Of a stretch of 64,000 nucleotides of DNA, positions 8,585 to 16,727 are shown one piece after another. Where the stretch lies: NCBI GenBank assembly GCA_031399165.1, contig JANNOO010000007.1, forward strand, positions 124,001 through 188,000, written 5' to 3'. Below the pieces are notes generated by a model. It searched no databases. It saw only the letters and a list, made by a program, of their open reading frames with translations, and was not told the DNA's origin. Numbering within the stretch: the stretch's first letter is position 1; every line of letters starts with the position of its first letter. Origin of the DNA: JAKFWI01 sp031399165 (GTDB taxonomy: Bacteria > Pseudomonadota > Alphaproteobacteria > Caulobacterales > Aquidulcibacteraceae). The position numbers and the translations under genes are program-made.

Positions 8585-9949
8585 CTAGAATCGCCATCCA
8601 ACCGCTTTGCGATGCTTGTCTGGATCATATAACGGCGCGTTAACGCCCAGCGCTTTCGGGTCCAAATCGCCCACAGCTTGCAGCAAGCCATGCGCGGCGA
8701 CATACGCATTTCGCTCGGCCTGCGCCTGCGCGACGCGCGAATCGAGCAGCTCCTGCTGCGCGTTAAGCACTTCAATCGTCGTCCGCAGGCCGACATCGCG
8801 CTCCTGCTCGGCGCCGTCAAACGCGAGCTGATTGGCTTCGACCTGTTCGCGAGTCGAAACGATGGTCTGACGTGCAGCTTCCAGATCATTCCACGCCGTG
8901 GTCACGTCGGTCGTGACCTGGCGGCGCGCCTGCTCTGCCTGCAATTCGACGCGATGCAGGTTTTCACGCGCCTGCGCGACCCGCGAGCGCGCAAGGCCGC
9001 CCTGATAAAGCGGGACCGTCAAGGTCGCCACTGCGCTTGCGCTTTGATCGTCGGGCGGCGCAAAGCCTGTCACGGGAGAGCGTTGGTCATCGAAGTTTCG
9101 CGTGAGGCGGCCCGTCACAGAAACCTGCGGCAGCAATGACGCGCGATCGATAGTGATCTGCGAGCGCGCGGCTTTCACCTGACTCTGCAGCTGGCGATAG
9201 TCCGGATTGGCCATCAGCCCCTGCTCGATCGCCATTTCGAGCGCCGAAGGCAGAGCAGGCGCTTCGGGCGGGGCTTCCAACTGGCCGGGCGGGTTGCCGA
9301 CGATCGCCGCGAAATTGACGCGCGAGGCCTCTAGATCGGCGCGCGCGACGGCCAATTGCGCCCTCGCGCCCGCCAGACGCGCCTGCGCCTGTGCAACGTC
9401 CGTGCGCGTAATCTCGCCGACATCGAAGCGCGCCTGCGCCTCCTCGACCTGCCGCAGCAGAAGGTCGGCGTTGTTGCCGCGGATGTTCAGAATCTCAGCG
9501 TCGCGGCGCACGTCCATGTAAGCGGAGACGACGGCCAGCAGCACGCTCTGTTCGGTGGAACGCAGTCCCTCCTGCGCCGCCTCGATGTTCGCGTTGGCCT
9601 GATTGATCGCGCCGATGTTGCGGCCACCGGCGAAAACGGATTGCGTCGCTTGCACCCCGTAGGAGCCTGGGCGGGAGCGGTCCACAGCGCTGCTCGGATC
9701 GGATAGGTCAAAGTCGGTGCGCTGCTCGCCATAGGTAGCGGTCGCGCTGACTTGCGGCAGCAGGCGAGAGCGGGCTTGCGGATAGAGCTCATCCGTCGCT
9801 CGGGTATTGGCGCGCGCTGCTTCGAGTGTCGGGTTTCGCGCATACGCCGCGTTGATCGCGTCAGGCAGCGTCTCCGCCTGCGCCGCCGGCGCTAGAGCAA
9901 CGATCGCCGCCGCGGACAGCCAGAATTCGAGTTTACGCATTCTAAGCAT
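8585..9949 (-). CDS. tolC: TolC-family outer-membrane channel protein
   Basis: Outer-membrane export channel for type I secretion or tripartite efflux. An N-terminal signal peptide (MRKLEFWLSAAAIVALAPAAQAE) precedes a mature protein with two outer-membrane-efflux repeats; TLPDAINAAYARNPTLEAARA opens the first, and long heptad-rich helices and the C-terminal EVLNAQQELLDSRVAQAQAERN close the second. Length (~454) fits TolC. The start is uncertain: ATG at 9949 (MLRMRKLEF) or 9940 are more credible than a TTG at 9964, and none has a clear ribosome site. It stands between pcm and popZ with no dedicated ABC/adaptor genes, as for a general TolC. Confidence 0.9.
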   Translation of the reverse strand: MLRMRKLEFWLSAAAIVALAPAAQAETLPDAINAAYARNPTLEAARANTRATDELYPQARSRLLPQVSATATYGEQRTDFDLSDPSSAVDRSRPGSYGVQATQSVFAGGRNIGAINQANANIEAAQEGLRSTEQSVLLAVVSAYMDVRRDAEILNIRGNNADLLLRQVEEAQARFDVGEITRTDVAQAQARLAGARAQLAVARADLEASRVNFAAIVGNPPGQLEAPPEAPALPSALEMAIEQGLMANPDYRQLQSQVKAARSQITIDRASLLPQVSVTGRLTRNFDDQRSPVTGFAPPDDQSASAVATLTVPLYQGGLARSRVAQARENLHRVELQAEQARRQVTTDVTTAWNDLEAARQTIVSTREQVEANQLAFDGAEQERDVGLRTTIEVLNAQQELLDSRVAQAQAERNAYVAAHGLLQAVGDLDPKALGVNAPLYDPDKHRKAVGWRF

Positions 9950-10017
9950 GTAAAGCCCAATCAAGGTTAAGGACTACTGAAGCAGCGTCACAGGTGCGCG
10001 ATCTGGCCCCCAAACGC

Positions 10018-10668
10018 CTAGAACGCGAACGCTTTGGGACGTTGTAAGCCAGGCGCGAGGTGCGGGCCGGCGTCGAACGCCACGCGATATGCGCAGGCCC
10101 CGCCCGTCTTTAGATAGATGCGCGCCTCACCGGCCTGGCCGGACCGGACGATCACGCCTAACCGGCCGCCCTCTGCCAATTGCTCAAGCCAAGCTTCCGG
10201 CACGATCTCCGCCGCCCCGTTCAGAATGATGACGTCATAGGGCGCGGAGTCCGGCCAGCCCACTTTTGTCTCCGTGCAAACCGCAGTCACGTTGGCCAGC
10301 CCGCTCTTGTCCAAAGCCGCGCGTGCGGCGAAGGAGAGATCGGGACTGGGATCGAGTGTCACTACCAACTTCACGCACCGGCCAAGTATGGCCGCGCCGT
10401 ACCCCGTGCCGCCGGCGATTTCCAGAGCTTTTTCATGTCTCTGCGGCGCCAGAGATTGAAGCAGCTTCGCAAGGTCGCGTGGGCTGAGCAGGCGCCGGCC
10501 GGGCGCAACTTCGGGCTCATATTCGGCATAAGCGGCCACGCGCGAGGTTTCCGGAACGAAATGCTCCCGCGGAATCGTCCGGAACGCGGCCAACAGCGCC
10601 GCATCGGTTACATCGTTCGGGCGCACCTGCGATTCGACCATCGCCGTCCGGGCCTGTGCGAAATCCAT
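10018..10668 (-). CDS. pcm: protein-L-isoaspartate O-methyltransferase family protein
   Basis: SAM-dependent methyltransferase related to protein repair of isoaspartyl residues. The 216-residue chain reads MDFAQARTAMVESQVRPNDVTD at the start (typical of the alphaproteobacterial branch), then LLSPRDLAKLLQSL, the SAM-binding glycine motif ALEIAGGTGYGAAIL, and DVIILNGAAEIVPEAWLEQL where true Pcm has a similar 'PxxLxxQL' element. It lies 53-69 bases upstream of tolC on the same strand. Some members of this branch may have lost classical Pcm activity, so the family is sure but the substrate is not. Confidence 0.85.
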   Translation of the reverse strand: MDFAQARTAMVESQVRPNDVTDAALLAAFRTIPREHFVPETSRVAAYAEYEPEVAPGRRLLSPRDLAKLLQSLAPQRHEKALEIAGGTGYGAAILGRCVKLVVTLDPSPDLSFAARAALDKSGLANVTAVCTETKVGWPDSAPYDVIILNGAAEIVPEAWLEQLAEGGRLGVIVRSGQAGEARIYLKTGGACAYRVAFDAGPHLAPGLQRPKAFAF

Positions 10669-10768
10669 TTCCTTCGCCCTTTACGTTGCGACGCAGCGTT
10701 CGGCTTGCTATCTGCACCCTCACGCCCTGTAAACCGGCGAGCGCGGGGCGTTCGTCTCGCCGGTATCT

Positions 10769-10842
10769 GGCCTCATGGCGGAGTGGTTACGCAGCGGACT
10801 GCAAATCCGCGCACCCCGGTTCGATTCCGGGTGAGGCCTCCA
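10769..10842 (+). tRNA. tRNA-Cys (GCA)
   Basis: A full cloverleaf of 74 nt: the 7-bp acceptor GGCCTCA pairs with TGAGGCC, the D-arm is GCGGAGTGGTTACGC, the anticodon loop CTGCAAA gives anticodon GCA, the T-arm is CCCGGTTCGATTCCGGG, and a genomically encoded CCA ends it at 10842. It is followed four bases later by the convergent end of a TetR gene. Confidence 0.97.
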
Positions 10843-10845
10843 AAA

Positions 10846-11469
10846 CTACCGCGGCGCTTGTCGCGCCCTGTTTGGCGCGTGTCGATCGACCACTGCTTGG
10901 AACAGTTCGAGGCTTATCGCCTCGGGCGTGAGATGGCGTGAAAGCATCCCGCTAAGCGATAGCATCACAATGCCGTGGACGCCGCCCCAAAGCATGTTTC
11001 CAATGAGGCTCGGGTCGCCCTCGATGACCCCACTGGCCACCATATCGCGCACACAAGCCTTCATCTGGTTTCGGGCCCGTTCGCCCGCCCGCACCAGATC
11101 CGGATCAACATCGCCGTCCCGCAGGAACGGCGCTTCAAACATCATCCGATAGACGTGCGGCCGCTCGCTCGCGAACTGGATGTACGCTGCGCCAATCGCG
11201 CGCGCGCTAGACATGGAGTCCACCGGGCCCACGTTGGCGCGCTCCAGCGCGTCGGCGAACTCGTCGAAACCACGTGCGCGAACCGCCGCCAAAATTGCGT
11301 CTTTGTCCTTGAAATAGCGATACGGAGTCATGGCGCTGCAGCCCAATTCCTTGGCCAGACTGCGCATGGTTACAGCGTCGGGACCCCGCTCGATAAAAAG
11401 GCGCGCCGCCGCATCACAGAGCCGCTGACGAAACCCGGCAACATCATCGTCTGTAAGAGTTCTTGGCAC
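10846..11469 (-). CDS. TetR/AcrR-family transcriptional regulator
   Basis: 207-residue repressor-type protein. The N-terminal DNA-binding domain (about residues 12-60) has AARLFIERGPDAVTMRSLAKELGCSAMTPYRYFKDKDAILAAV read in pieces, the classic TetR helix-turn-helix. The C-terminal domain includes RPHVYRMMFEAPF and LWGGVHGIVMLSLSG, the 'WHG' signature of one TetR C-terminal family. No target gene is adjacent: upstream is a long intergenic region and downstream is tRNA-Cys. Its ligand and regulon cannot be told. Confidence 0.88.
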   Translation of the reverse strand: MPRTLTDDDVAGFRQRLCDAAARLFIERGPDAVTMRSLAKELGCSAMTPYRYFKDKDAILAAVRARGFDEFADALERANVGPVDSMSSARAIGAAYIQFASERPHVYRMMFEAPFLRDGDVDPDLVRAGERARNQMKACVRDMVASGVIEGDPSLIGNMLWGGVHGIVMLSLSGMLSRHLTPEAISLELFQAVVDRHAPNRARQAPR

Positions 11470-11862
11470 TACCTCTCCGCGTTGGCTTCTGCCGCGTGCT
11501 GCTGCTTACGTTGTACGTCGCAAAAGCCGGCTCGCTCCATCCCAGTTTCTCAGATTTATCCTCTTTACATCAATTGTTTCTCTCAAATTCTCAGGAAAGA
11601 CGAGTCCTCTTAGCCCGCCGATTGTGAGCAGATTGTTAAGCGCCCGACCGGCTTTAAAGCTTCGAAAATTCCGTTGGCGCGGTTGCGCCATGCGGCGCTC
11701 GTTAGCGGCCGCGACCATTGTTCCCGCGGCAACGCGATTGCGCGTTATCTCGCACCTGCAACTTTGGCGTTAGCAAGGCCCGGATGCAGAGACGTTGCGT
11801 CAACTTGTATGTAGTTAGCGGCGGTCCCCACCCACCAAGTCGGCGACCGTCGGCGATCCGTA

Positions 11863-11877
11863 TTAACCCTTGGTTAA
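11863..11877. promoter_or_regulatory. CtrA-like binding site (TTAA-N7-TTAA)
   Basis: TTAACCCTTGGTTAA is an exact match to the TTAA-N7-TTAA consensus of the alphaproteobacterial cell-cycle regulator CtrA and is itself a perfect inverted repeat around CTT. It is followed by TCGTTTAAC. In CtrA-activated promoters such a box overlaps the -35 region, which would place a plus-strand start near 11900, only ~65 bases before the terminator at 11938. CtrA itself is not in the window, so binding is inferred. Confidence 0.5.
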
Positions 11878-11937
11878 TCGTTTAACGAGATAGTCACCAC
11901 GTCTTCCCTTGGAGACACCCACCATACCCAACGCCTT

Positions 11938-11965
11938 CGGGGCCCTTCGGGGCCCCGTTTTCTTT
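11938..11965 (+). terminator. rho-independent terminator with no upstream gene
   Basis: A 7-bp stem CGGGGCC/GGCCCCG (11938-11944 with 11951-11957) closes a CTTCGG loop and is followed by TTTTCTTT. It faces the plus strand, yet the nearest plus-strand gene upstream is tRNA-Cys more than 1 kb away with a minus-strand gene between, so it most likely ends a small RNA starting near the CtrA-like box. Confidence 0.7.
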
Positions 11966-12051
11966 CTGGGCTTGCAAACTTTGGCAAAAGGCTTGGACGG
12001 TGATCGCCAACCTTGCTAAGAGGCGCCCCCTGGGGAGCAATCCCTGGCCGT

Positions 12052-12126
12052 TCCGCGGTAGCTCAGTGGTAGAGCAACCGGCTGTTAACCGGTTGGTCGT
12101 AGGTTCGACCCCTACCCGCGGAGCCA
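12052..12126 (+). tRNA. tRNA-Asn (GTT)
   Basis: 75-nt cloverleaf: acceptor TCCGCGG pairs with CCGCGGA, the D-arm is GCTCAGTGGTAGAGC, the anticodon stem-loop ACCGGCTGTTAACCGGT carries anticodon GTT, the T-arm is GTAGGTTCGACCCCTAC, and CCA is encoded at 12124-12126. Confidence 0.97.
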
Positions 12127-12177
12127 TTCCACGCCGTTAAGCGCCGCTCCCATCACTGAAAATTAGCCGAATGCGCC

Positions 12178-12645
12178 CTAGCGGCGCGTCTTCGCTGCCT
12201 TTTTGACCGGCTGCGCCAGTTTGCGCTTGGCTTTGACAGGCGCAAGGGCGGGTCCGCGGCGGGCTTCACCGGATTCGGCGATCGTGCGCAGCAGTTCGAC
12301 CACGCGTTTGCGGACGCGGCCGTTTTCGATCGCGGCAAAGAACCCAGCCACCGAAACCTGGTCCACGCCACTGCCATCGGTCTTGGAGATCGGGCGGGTG
12401 AGCGCCGCCACGTCCTTGGACTCCTCGAGGAAATAGGAGATGGGCTGATCTACCGCCGCGGCGATCGACACAAGACGGGAGGCGGCGATTCGATTAGCGC
12501 CCTTTTCATACTTCTGGATTTGCTGGAACGTGATCCCAAGGCGCTCCGCCAATGCCTGCTGGGACAGGCCCGCTTCTGTACGCGCCGTGCGAAGCTTCCT
12601 CCCCAAAACATAATCCATTGCTGAGGTTGATCGAGCGTCTGACAT
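12178..12645 (-). CDS. XRE-family (cro/C1 helix-turn-helix) transcriptional regulator
   Basis: 155-residue DNA-binding protein of a type found in several copies in Caulobacter-like and rhizobial genomes. The HTH_3 domain spans about residues 11-70 (LGRKLRTARTEAGLSQQALAERLGITFQQIQKYEKG read in pieces, then SYFLEE). A middle segment (VSVAGFFAAIENGRVRKRVVELLRTIAE) is helical and may mediate dimer contacts, and the last ~25 residues are strongly basic (KAKRKLAQPVKKAAKTRR), perhaps a non-specific DNA tail. It is divergent from the sulfate-activation operon; a regulatory link is possible but not shown. Confidence 0.85.
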   Translation of the reverse strand: MSDARSTSAMDYVLGRKLRTARTEAGLSQQALAERLGITFQQIQKYEKGANRIAASRLVSIAAAVDQPISYFLEESKDVAALTRPISKTDGSGVDQVSVAGFFAAIENGRVRKRVVELLRTIAESGEARRGPALAPVKAKRKLAQPVKKAAKTRR

Positions 12646-12846
12646 TAGCTGGCACCCATTTCCCTAGAACAAGCAAAAAACCGCCCCGGCCTACGGCAAA
12701 GGAAGCGGATCACCCCATGCGTAAGGCGCGCTATTCGTTCGGTTTAAGGATTGTCGTCTTTATCCGACTATCCCGGCCCGACGCCGCGCGCTACCTCGCT
12801 CAGTACGCTCTTGCGTTACAATTGTAATGAAGGCGTGGAGCGGTCG

Positions 12847-13812
12847 GTGTCCAGAGCAAAAACTATTTTGTCGCAAGATTCGGTGCGCGATGCACATGTT
12901 AACGTTGCGGCAAACAGGCTGACGCATCTGCAGCGGCTTGAAGCCGAGAGCATCCACATCATGCGCGAAGTGGTGGCCGAGTGCGAGCGGCCGGTGATGC
13001 TGTACTCCGTCGGCAAGGACAGCGCGGTGATGCTGCATCTGGCGATGAAGGCGTTTTATCCTTCCCGCCCGCCATTTCCGCTGCTTCACGTCGATACAAC
13101 CTGGAAATTCAAAGCGATGTACGAACATCGCGATAAGCGCACAGCAGAGCTCGGCTTCAAACTTATTGTTCACATCAACCAGGATGGTCTGCGGCGTGGG
13201 GTTAACCCCTTTTCATCTGGATCCGCAGTCCACACGGACGTGATGAAAACGGAGGGCCTTAAACAGGCGCTCGACAAGTATCAGTTTGACGCCGCTTTCG
13301 GCGGCGCGCGCCGCGATGAGGAGAAAAGCCGCGCAAAAGAACGGATTTTTTCCTTCCGCACCACCAACCATCGCTGGGATCCGAAGAACCAGCGCCCGGA
13401 ATTATGGCGGCTTTACAACGCCAAGAAGCATCGCGGCGAAAGCATCCGCGTATTTCCGCTGTCAAACTGGACCGAATTAGATATCTGGCAATACATCTAT
13501 TTGGAGAACATTCCGATCGTGCCGCTCTACTTTGCGGCTGAGCGGCCGGTTGTTGAGCGCGACGGCGCGCTGATCATGGTCGATGACGAGCGCATGCCGC
13601 TGAAACCAGGTGAAAAGCCGGTAATGAAAAAAGTGCGGTTTCGCACACTCGGCTGTTATCCACTGACTGGCGCGATCGAAAGCGAAGCGGCGACGCTGCC
13701 CGCGATTATCCAGGAAATGCTGCTGACAACCACGAGTGAGCGTCAGGGCCGGATGATTGATCACGACCAAAGCGCCAGCATGGAGAAGAAGAAGCAGGAA
13801 GGCTATTTCTGA
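12847..13812 (+). CDS. cysD: sulfate adenylyltransferase subunit 2
   Basis: Small subunit of ATP sulfurylase, forming adenylyl sulfate from sulfate and ATP in sulfur assimilation. The PP-loop SVGKDSAVMLHLAMKAF, FGGARRDEEKSRAKERIFSFR, TELDIWQYIYLENIPIVPLYFA and the terminal SASMEKKKQEGYF are all diagnostic of CysD. The frame is open upstream to 12751, but GTG at 12847 is preferred: GGAG sits 6 bases before it and the protein then starts close to the conserved RLEAESIHIMREV. It gives ~321 residues, slightly longer than usual. The stop overlaps the cysNC start (TGATG), so the two are translationally coupled. Confidence 0.95.
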   Translation: MSRAKTILSQDSVRDAHVNVAANRLTHLQRLEAESIHIMREVVAECERPVMLYSVGKDSAVMLHLAMKAFYPSRPPFPLLHVDTTWKFKAMYEHRDKRTAELGFKLIVHINQDGLRRGVNPFSSGSAVHTDVMKTEGLKQALDKYQFDAAFGGARRDEEKSRAKERIFSFRTTNHRWDPKNQRPELWRLYNAKKHRGESIRVFPLSNWTELDIWQYIYLENIPIVPLYFAAERPVVERDGALIMVDDERMPLKPGEKPVMKKVRFRTLGCYPLTGAIESEAATLPAIIQEMLLTTTSERQGRMIDHDQSASMEKKKQEGYF

Positions 13813-15728
13813 TGGCCCACGTCTCCGAGCTCATCGCCAAGGACATCGACGCTTACCTAGACGCCCACCAGCATAAATCGCTTCTGCGCTTCATCACCTG
13901 CGGCAGCGTCGATGATGGGAAGTCCACGCTGATCGGGCGCTTGCTGTACGATTCGAAGATGATCTTCGAAGATCAGCTGGCCGCCCTTGAGCGCGACTCC
14001 AAAAACGTCGGCACCCAAGGCGAGGCAATCGATTTCGCCCTTCTGGTCGATGGCCTCGCGGCTGAACGCGAGCAGGGCATCACAATCGACGTAGCCTACC
14101 GCTTCTTCTCGACCGATAAGCGCAAGTTCATCGTCGCCGATACGCCTGGCCATGAACAATACACGCGCAACATGATCACCGGCGCGTCCACCGCCGACCT
14201 CGCCGTGATCCTGATCGATGCGCGCAAGGGCGTGCTGACCCAGACGCGCAGGCATGCATTCCTGGCTTCGCTGGTCGGCATCCGGCGCATCGTTCTGGCC
14301 GTCAATAAAATGGACCTGATCGGCTGGTCTCACGAGCGGTTCGACACCATCGTCGCGGAGTTCACCGAGTTCGCCGGCAAGATCGGTTTGAGCGATATCC
14401 TGCCCATCCCGATTTCCGGACTGAACGGCGACAACATTTCCAGCCGCGGCGCGCATTCACCCTGGTACAACGGGCCTATCCTGATGGAGCACCTGGAAAC
14501 GGTGCCGCTGGACGAGGACCGCCTTGCATCACTGCCGTTCCGCATGCCGGTGCAATGGGTCAACCGCCCCGATCTCGACTTCCGCGGTTTTGCCGGCCTC
14601 ATTGCCTCTGGTTCGGTGGCGCCCGGCGACGAGGTGCGCATCCTCCCATCGGGACGCACCAGTAGAGTTAAACGCATCGTTGTGCATGGCGGCGACCTCG
14701 ATCGCGCGGGCGCTGGCCATTCGGTCACGCTGACCCTTGCTGATGAGGTCGATGTCAGCCGCGGCGACGTCATCGCGGCAGCCAATGCCGCTCCGGAAAC
14801 CGCAGACCGCTTCGAAACCACTTTGGTCTGGATGGCGGACGCCTCGCTGACGCCGGGCAAATCCTACTGGATGAAGATCGGAACCAGCCTGGTTTCGGCG
14901 CAGGTCAGCGAGATCGACTACAAGATCGACGTCAACACGCTAGCCGAGACGCCGGCGCAATTCCTTGGCCTCAATGAAATCGCTGCTTGCAAGGTCACGC
15001 TTGACCGGCAAATCGCGTTTGATCCTTACGTCGACAATCACGACACTGGTGGCTTCATCCTGATCGACCGCACCAGCTTTGCCACGGTCGGGGCAGGCAT
15101 GATCCGCAGCGCCCTGCGCCGGGCGCATAACATTCACTGGCAGGGGCTGGACGTGACGCGCGCCGCGCGCGCCTCGATCAAGGGCCAGCTCCCCGCCGTA
15201 CTATGGTTCACCGGGCTTTCCGGCGCGGGAAAATCCACCATCGCCAATCTCGTTGAGAAAAAGCTCCATTCGCTCGGCCGCCATACCGTGCTGCTGGATG
15301 GCGACAACATCCGCCACGGACTCAACAAGGATCTCGGCTTTTCCGACGCAGACCGCGCCGAAAACATTCGCCGGGTCGCGGAAGTGGCGCGCCTGATGGC
15401 CGACGCCGGTCTAGTCGTGCTGGTCTCGTTTATTTCGCCGTTCCGCGCCGAACGCGCGCTGGCCCGCAGCCTCACCCCGCCGGGCGAGTTCTTCGAAATC
15501 CATATCGATACGCCGCTCTCGGTGGCCGAGACCCGTGATGTAAAAGGTCTTTATGCCAAGGCCCGGGCCGGCGAAATCAAGAACTTCACTGGCGTCGATA
15601 GTGCGTATGAGCCGCCGGAAAAGCCGGAAATCCACATAGACACGACCCAACTGACGCCGGCTGACGCCGCCGAGCTGATTGTAACCCGCCTGACCGGCGA
15701 AGGCGCCGCTGAAAACTGGAGCGTCTGA
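13812..15728 (+). CDS. cysNC: bifunctional sulfate adenylyltransferase subunit 1 / adenylylsulfate kinase
   Basis: Fusion of the GTPase subunit of ATP sulfurylase (CysN) with APS kinase (CysC), making PAPS from sulfate together with CysD. Of 638 residues, the first ~440 are an EF-Tu-like GTPase: G1 CGSVDDGKSTLIGRLL, G3 DTPGHEQYTRNM and G4 NKMD, then the beta-barrel domains. The C-terminal ~200 residues are a kinase with the P-loop FTGLSGAGKSTIA and the APS-kinase marker LLDGDNIRHGLNKDLGFS. The fusion is common in alphaproteobacteria and rhizobial nodulation paralogues (NodQ). Starts within the last codon of cysD. Confidence 0.97.
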   Translation: MAHVSELIAKDIDAYLDAHQHKSLLRFITCGSVDDGKSTLIGRLLYDSKMIFEDQLAALERDSKNVGTQGEAIDFALLVDGLAAEREQGITIDVAYRFFSTDKRKFIVADTPGHEQYTRNMITGASTADLAVILIDARKGVLTQTRRHAFLASLVGIRRIVLAVNKMDLIGWSHERFDTIVAEFTEFAGKIGLSDILPIPISGLNGDNISSRGAHSPWYNGPILMEHLETVPLDEDRLASLPFRMPVQWVNRPDLDFRGFAGLIASGSVAPGDEVRILPSGRTSRVKRIVVHGGDLDRAGAGHSVTLTLADEVDVSRGDVIAAANAAPETADRFETTLVWMADASLTPGKSYWMKIGTSLVSAQVSEIDYKIDVNTLAETPAQFLGLNEIAACKVTLDRQIAFDPYVDNHDTGGFILIDRTSFATVGAGMIRSALRRAHNIHWQGLDVTRAARASIKGQLPAVLWFTGLSGAGKSTIANLVEKKLHSLGRHTVLLDGDNIRHGLNKDLGFSDADRAENIRRVAEVARLMADAGLVVLVSFISPFRAERALARSLTPPGEFFEIHIDTPLSVAETRDVKGLYAKARAGEIKNFTGVDSAYEPPEKPEIHIDTTQLTPADAAELIVTRLTGEGAAENWSV

Positions 15729-15785
15729 GGCCGGACGGAAGAAAGCGTAAACCATCCCTCAACCCTGGCGCTTTACAGTGCGCGC

Positions 15786-16661
15786 ATGGAATCGGCCGCC
15801 GCTGCCTCGGTTTTTGACCCGTCGGACATCCGCACGCTGATCGTAGGCGACAACGCCTTCGAGCGGCGGCTGGTGAATGATTTGCTTATCGCCCTAGGCG
15901 TCCGCGAGATCATCCTGGCTGAAGACGCGATCGCCGCCTTCGCGCAAATTCGCCTGCGCCGGCCGCGGATGATCGTTGTCGATGCCGAAATGCGTCCAAT
16001 GAGCGGCTTCATGCTGGCGCGTGAGCTGCGCCGATCGGGTCTCGCGGCGGCCAATACGCCTTTGATCCTGATTACTTCGGAGACCTCGCCGGATTTCGCC
16101 GAGGCCGCCCGCGGCGCTGGCGCCCATGAGGTCATCGCCAAGCCCGTTTCGGCAGATTCCATGCGCCGCTGCCTGCAAGGCGCGCTGACGCGCAAGCCCG
16201 ACTTTTCGGCTATCGCGCGTCGCCCCGACCGGCGGAGCGGCGATCCACGCCTCCAGGCCATAGCGACCGAGCGGCGAGCGCAAGGCGCCAGCGTGAACGG
16301 CGAACGTGTTTCGCGCGCTGCGCTTCTCGCTGCGATCGACGAAGCGCGCGCCAAGATCGCTGGCTGGGCTTCAAGCGGTGACACCACCCTGATCGAGGAT
16401 GCCCGCAATGCGCTCGAGCGCGCATCGGACACGGCCTGGACCACTGGCGGCGATCTAACGCTCGCGCGGGCGCTTTCTGGGGTGATGCGGCTGCTTGAGG
16501 CAGCCGATCAGGGCCGGGCCGATGCGGCCGTTTTGGATGTCAGCCTGGTAGCGGCGCGCGCGCTGCTTGCTGCAGATAAGGGCCGCCTCGCCATGCGGGA
16601 GGCGCTGGCGGAGGCCGTTTCACACGTCGCCGACAAGCGTGCAGGCACCGATCAATCCTAG
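15786..16661 (+). CDS. receiver-domain response regulator with helical C-terminal region (first of two)
   Basis: 291-residue single-receiver protein with no DNA-binding output domain. The REC fold occupies residues ~15-135: phospho-acceptor Asp66 in MIVVDAEMRP, the Thr in LILITSE, and the conserved Lys in VIAKPVS. The usual pair of acidic residues near the N-terminus is reduced to GD (Gly21-Asp22). An arginine-rich stretch (IARRPDRRSGDPR) follows REC, then a predicted helical domain of ~110 residues of unknown role. It is followed by a similarly built protein at 16728, and motB lies 2.4 kb further on, so a motility or cell-cycle role is plausible but unproven. Confidence 0.8.
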   Translation: MESAAAASVFDPSDIRTLIVGDNAFERRLVNDLLIALGVREIILAEDAIAAFAQIRLRRPRMIVVDAEMRPMSGFMLARELRRSGLAAANTPLILITSETSPDFAEAARGAGAHEVIAKPVSADSMRRCLQGALTRKPDFSAIARRPDRRSGDPRLQAIATERRAQGASVNGERVSRAALLAAIDEARAKIAGWASSGDTTLIEDARNALERASDTAWTTGGDLTLARALSGVMRLLEAADQGRADAAVLDVSLVAARALLAADKGRLAMREALAEAVSHVADKRAGTDQS

Positions 16662-16727
16662 ATTTTCAAGGTTTACTAAGACCTCATGGGTATGGTGCAG
16701 CGGTCTTAATCACCTGAGCCGGGGCAC

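Larger units (their letters stand above)
11470..12051. other. 582-base intergenic region between TetR gene and tRNA-Asn
   Basis: No convincing protein gene was found here. The left part should hold the TetR promoter (minus strand). The right part holds a TTAA-N7-TTAA box and a strong plus-strand terminator, listed separately, which together suggest a short untranslated transcript of roughly 65-75 bases. A minus-strand open frame at 11506-11718 has no recognisable content. Confidence 0.6.

Noticed and set aside
11506..11718. 70-codon minus-strand open frame upstream of the TetR gene
   Set aside because: No recognisable sequence or ribosome site; more likely leader or promoter DNA.
11993..12019. 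Promoter for tRNA-Asn (TTGGAC ... TGCTAA)
   Set aside because: The spacer is only 15 bases and both boxes are imperfect; not strong enough to list.
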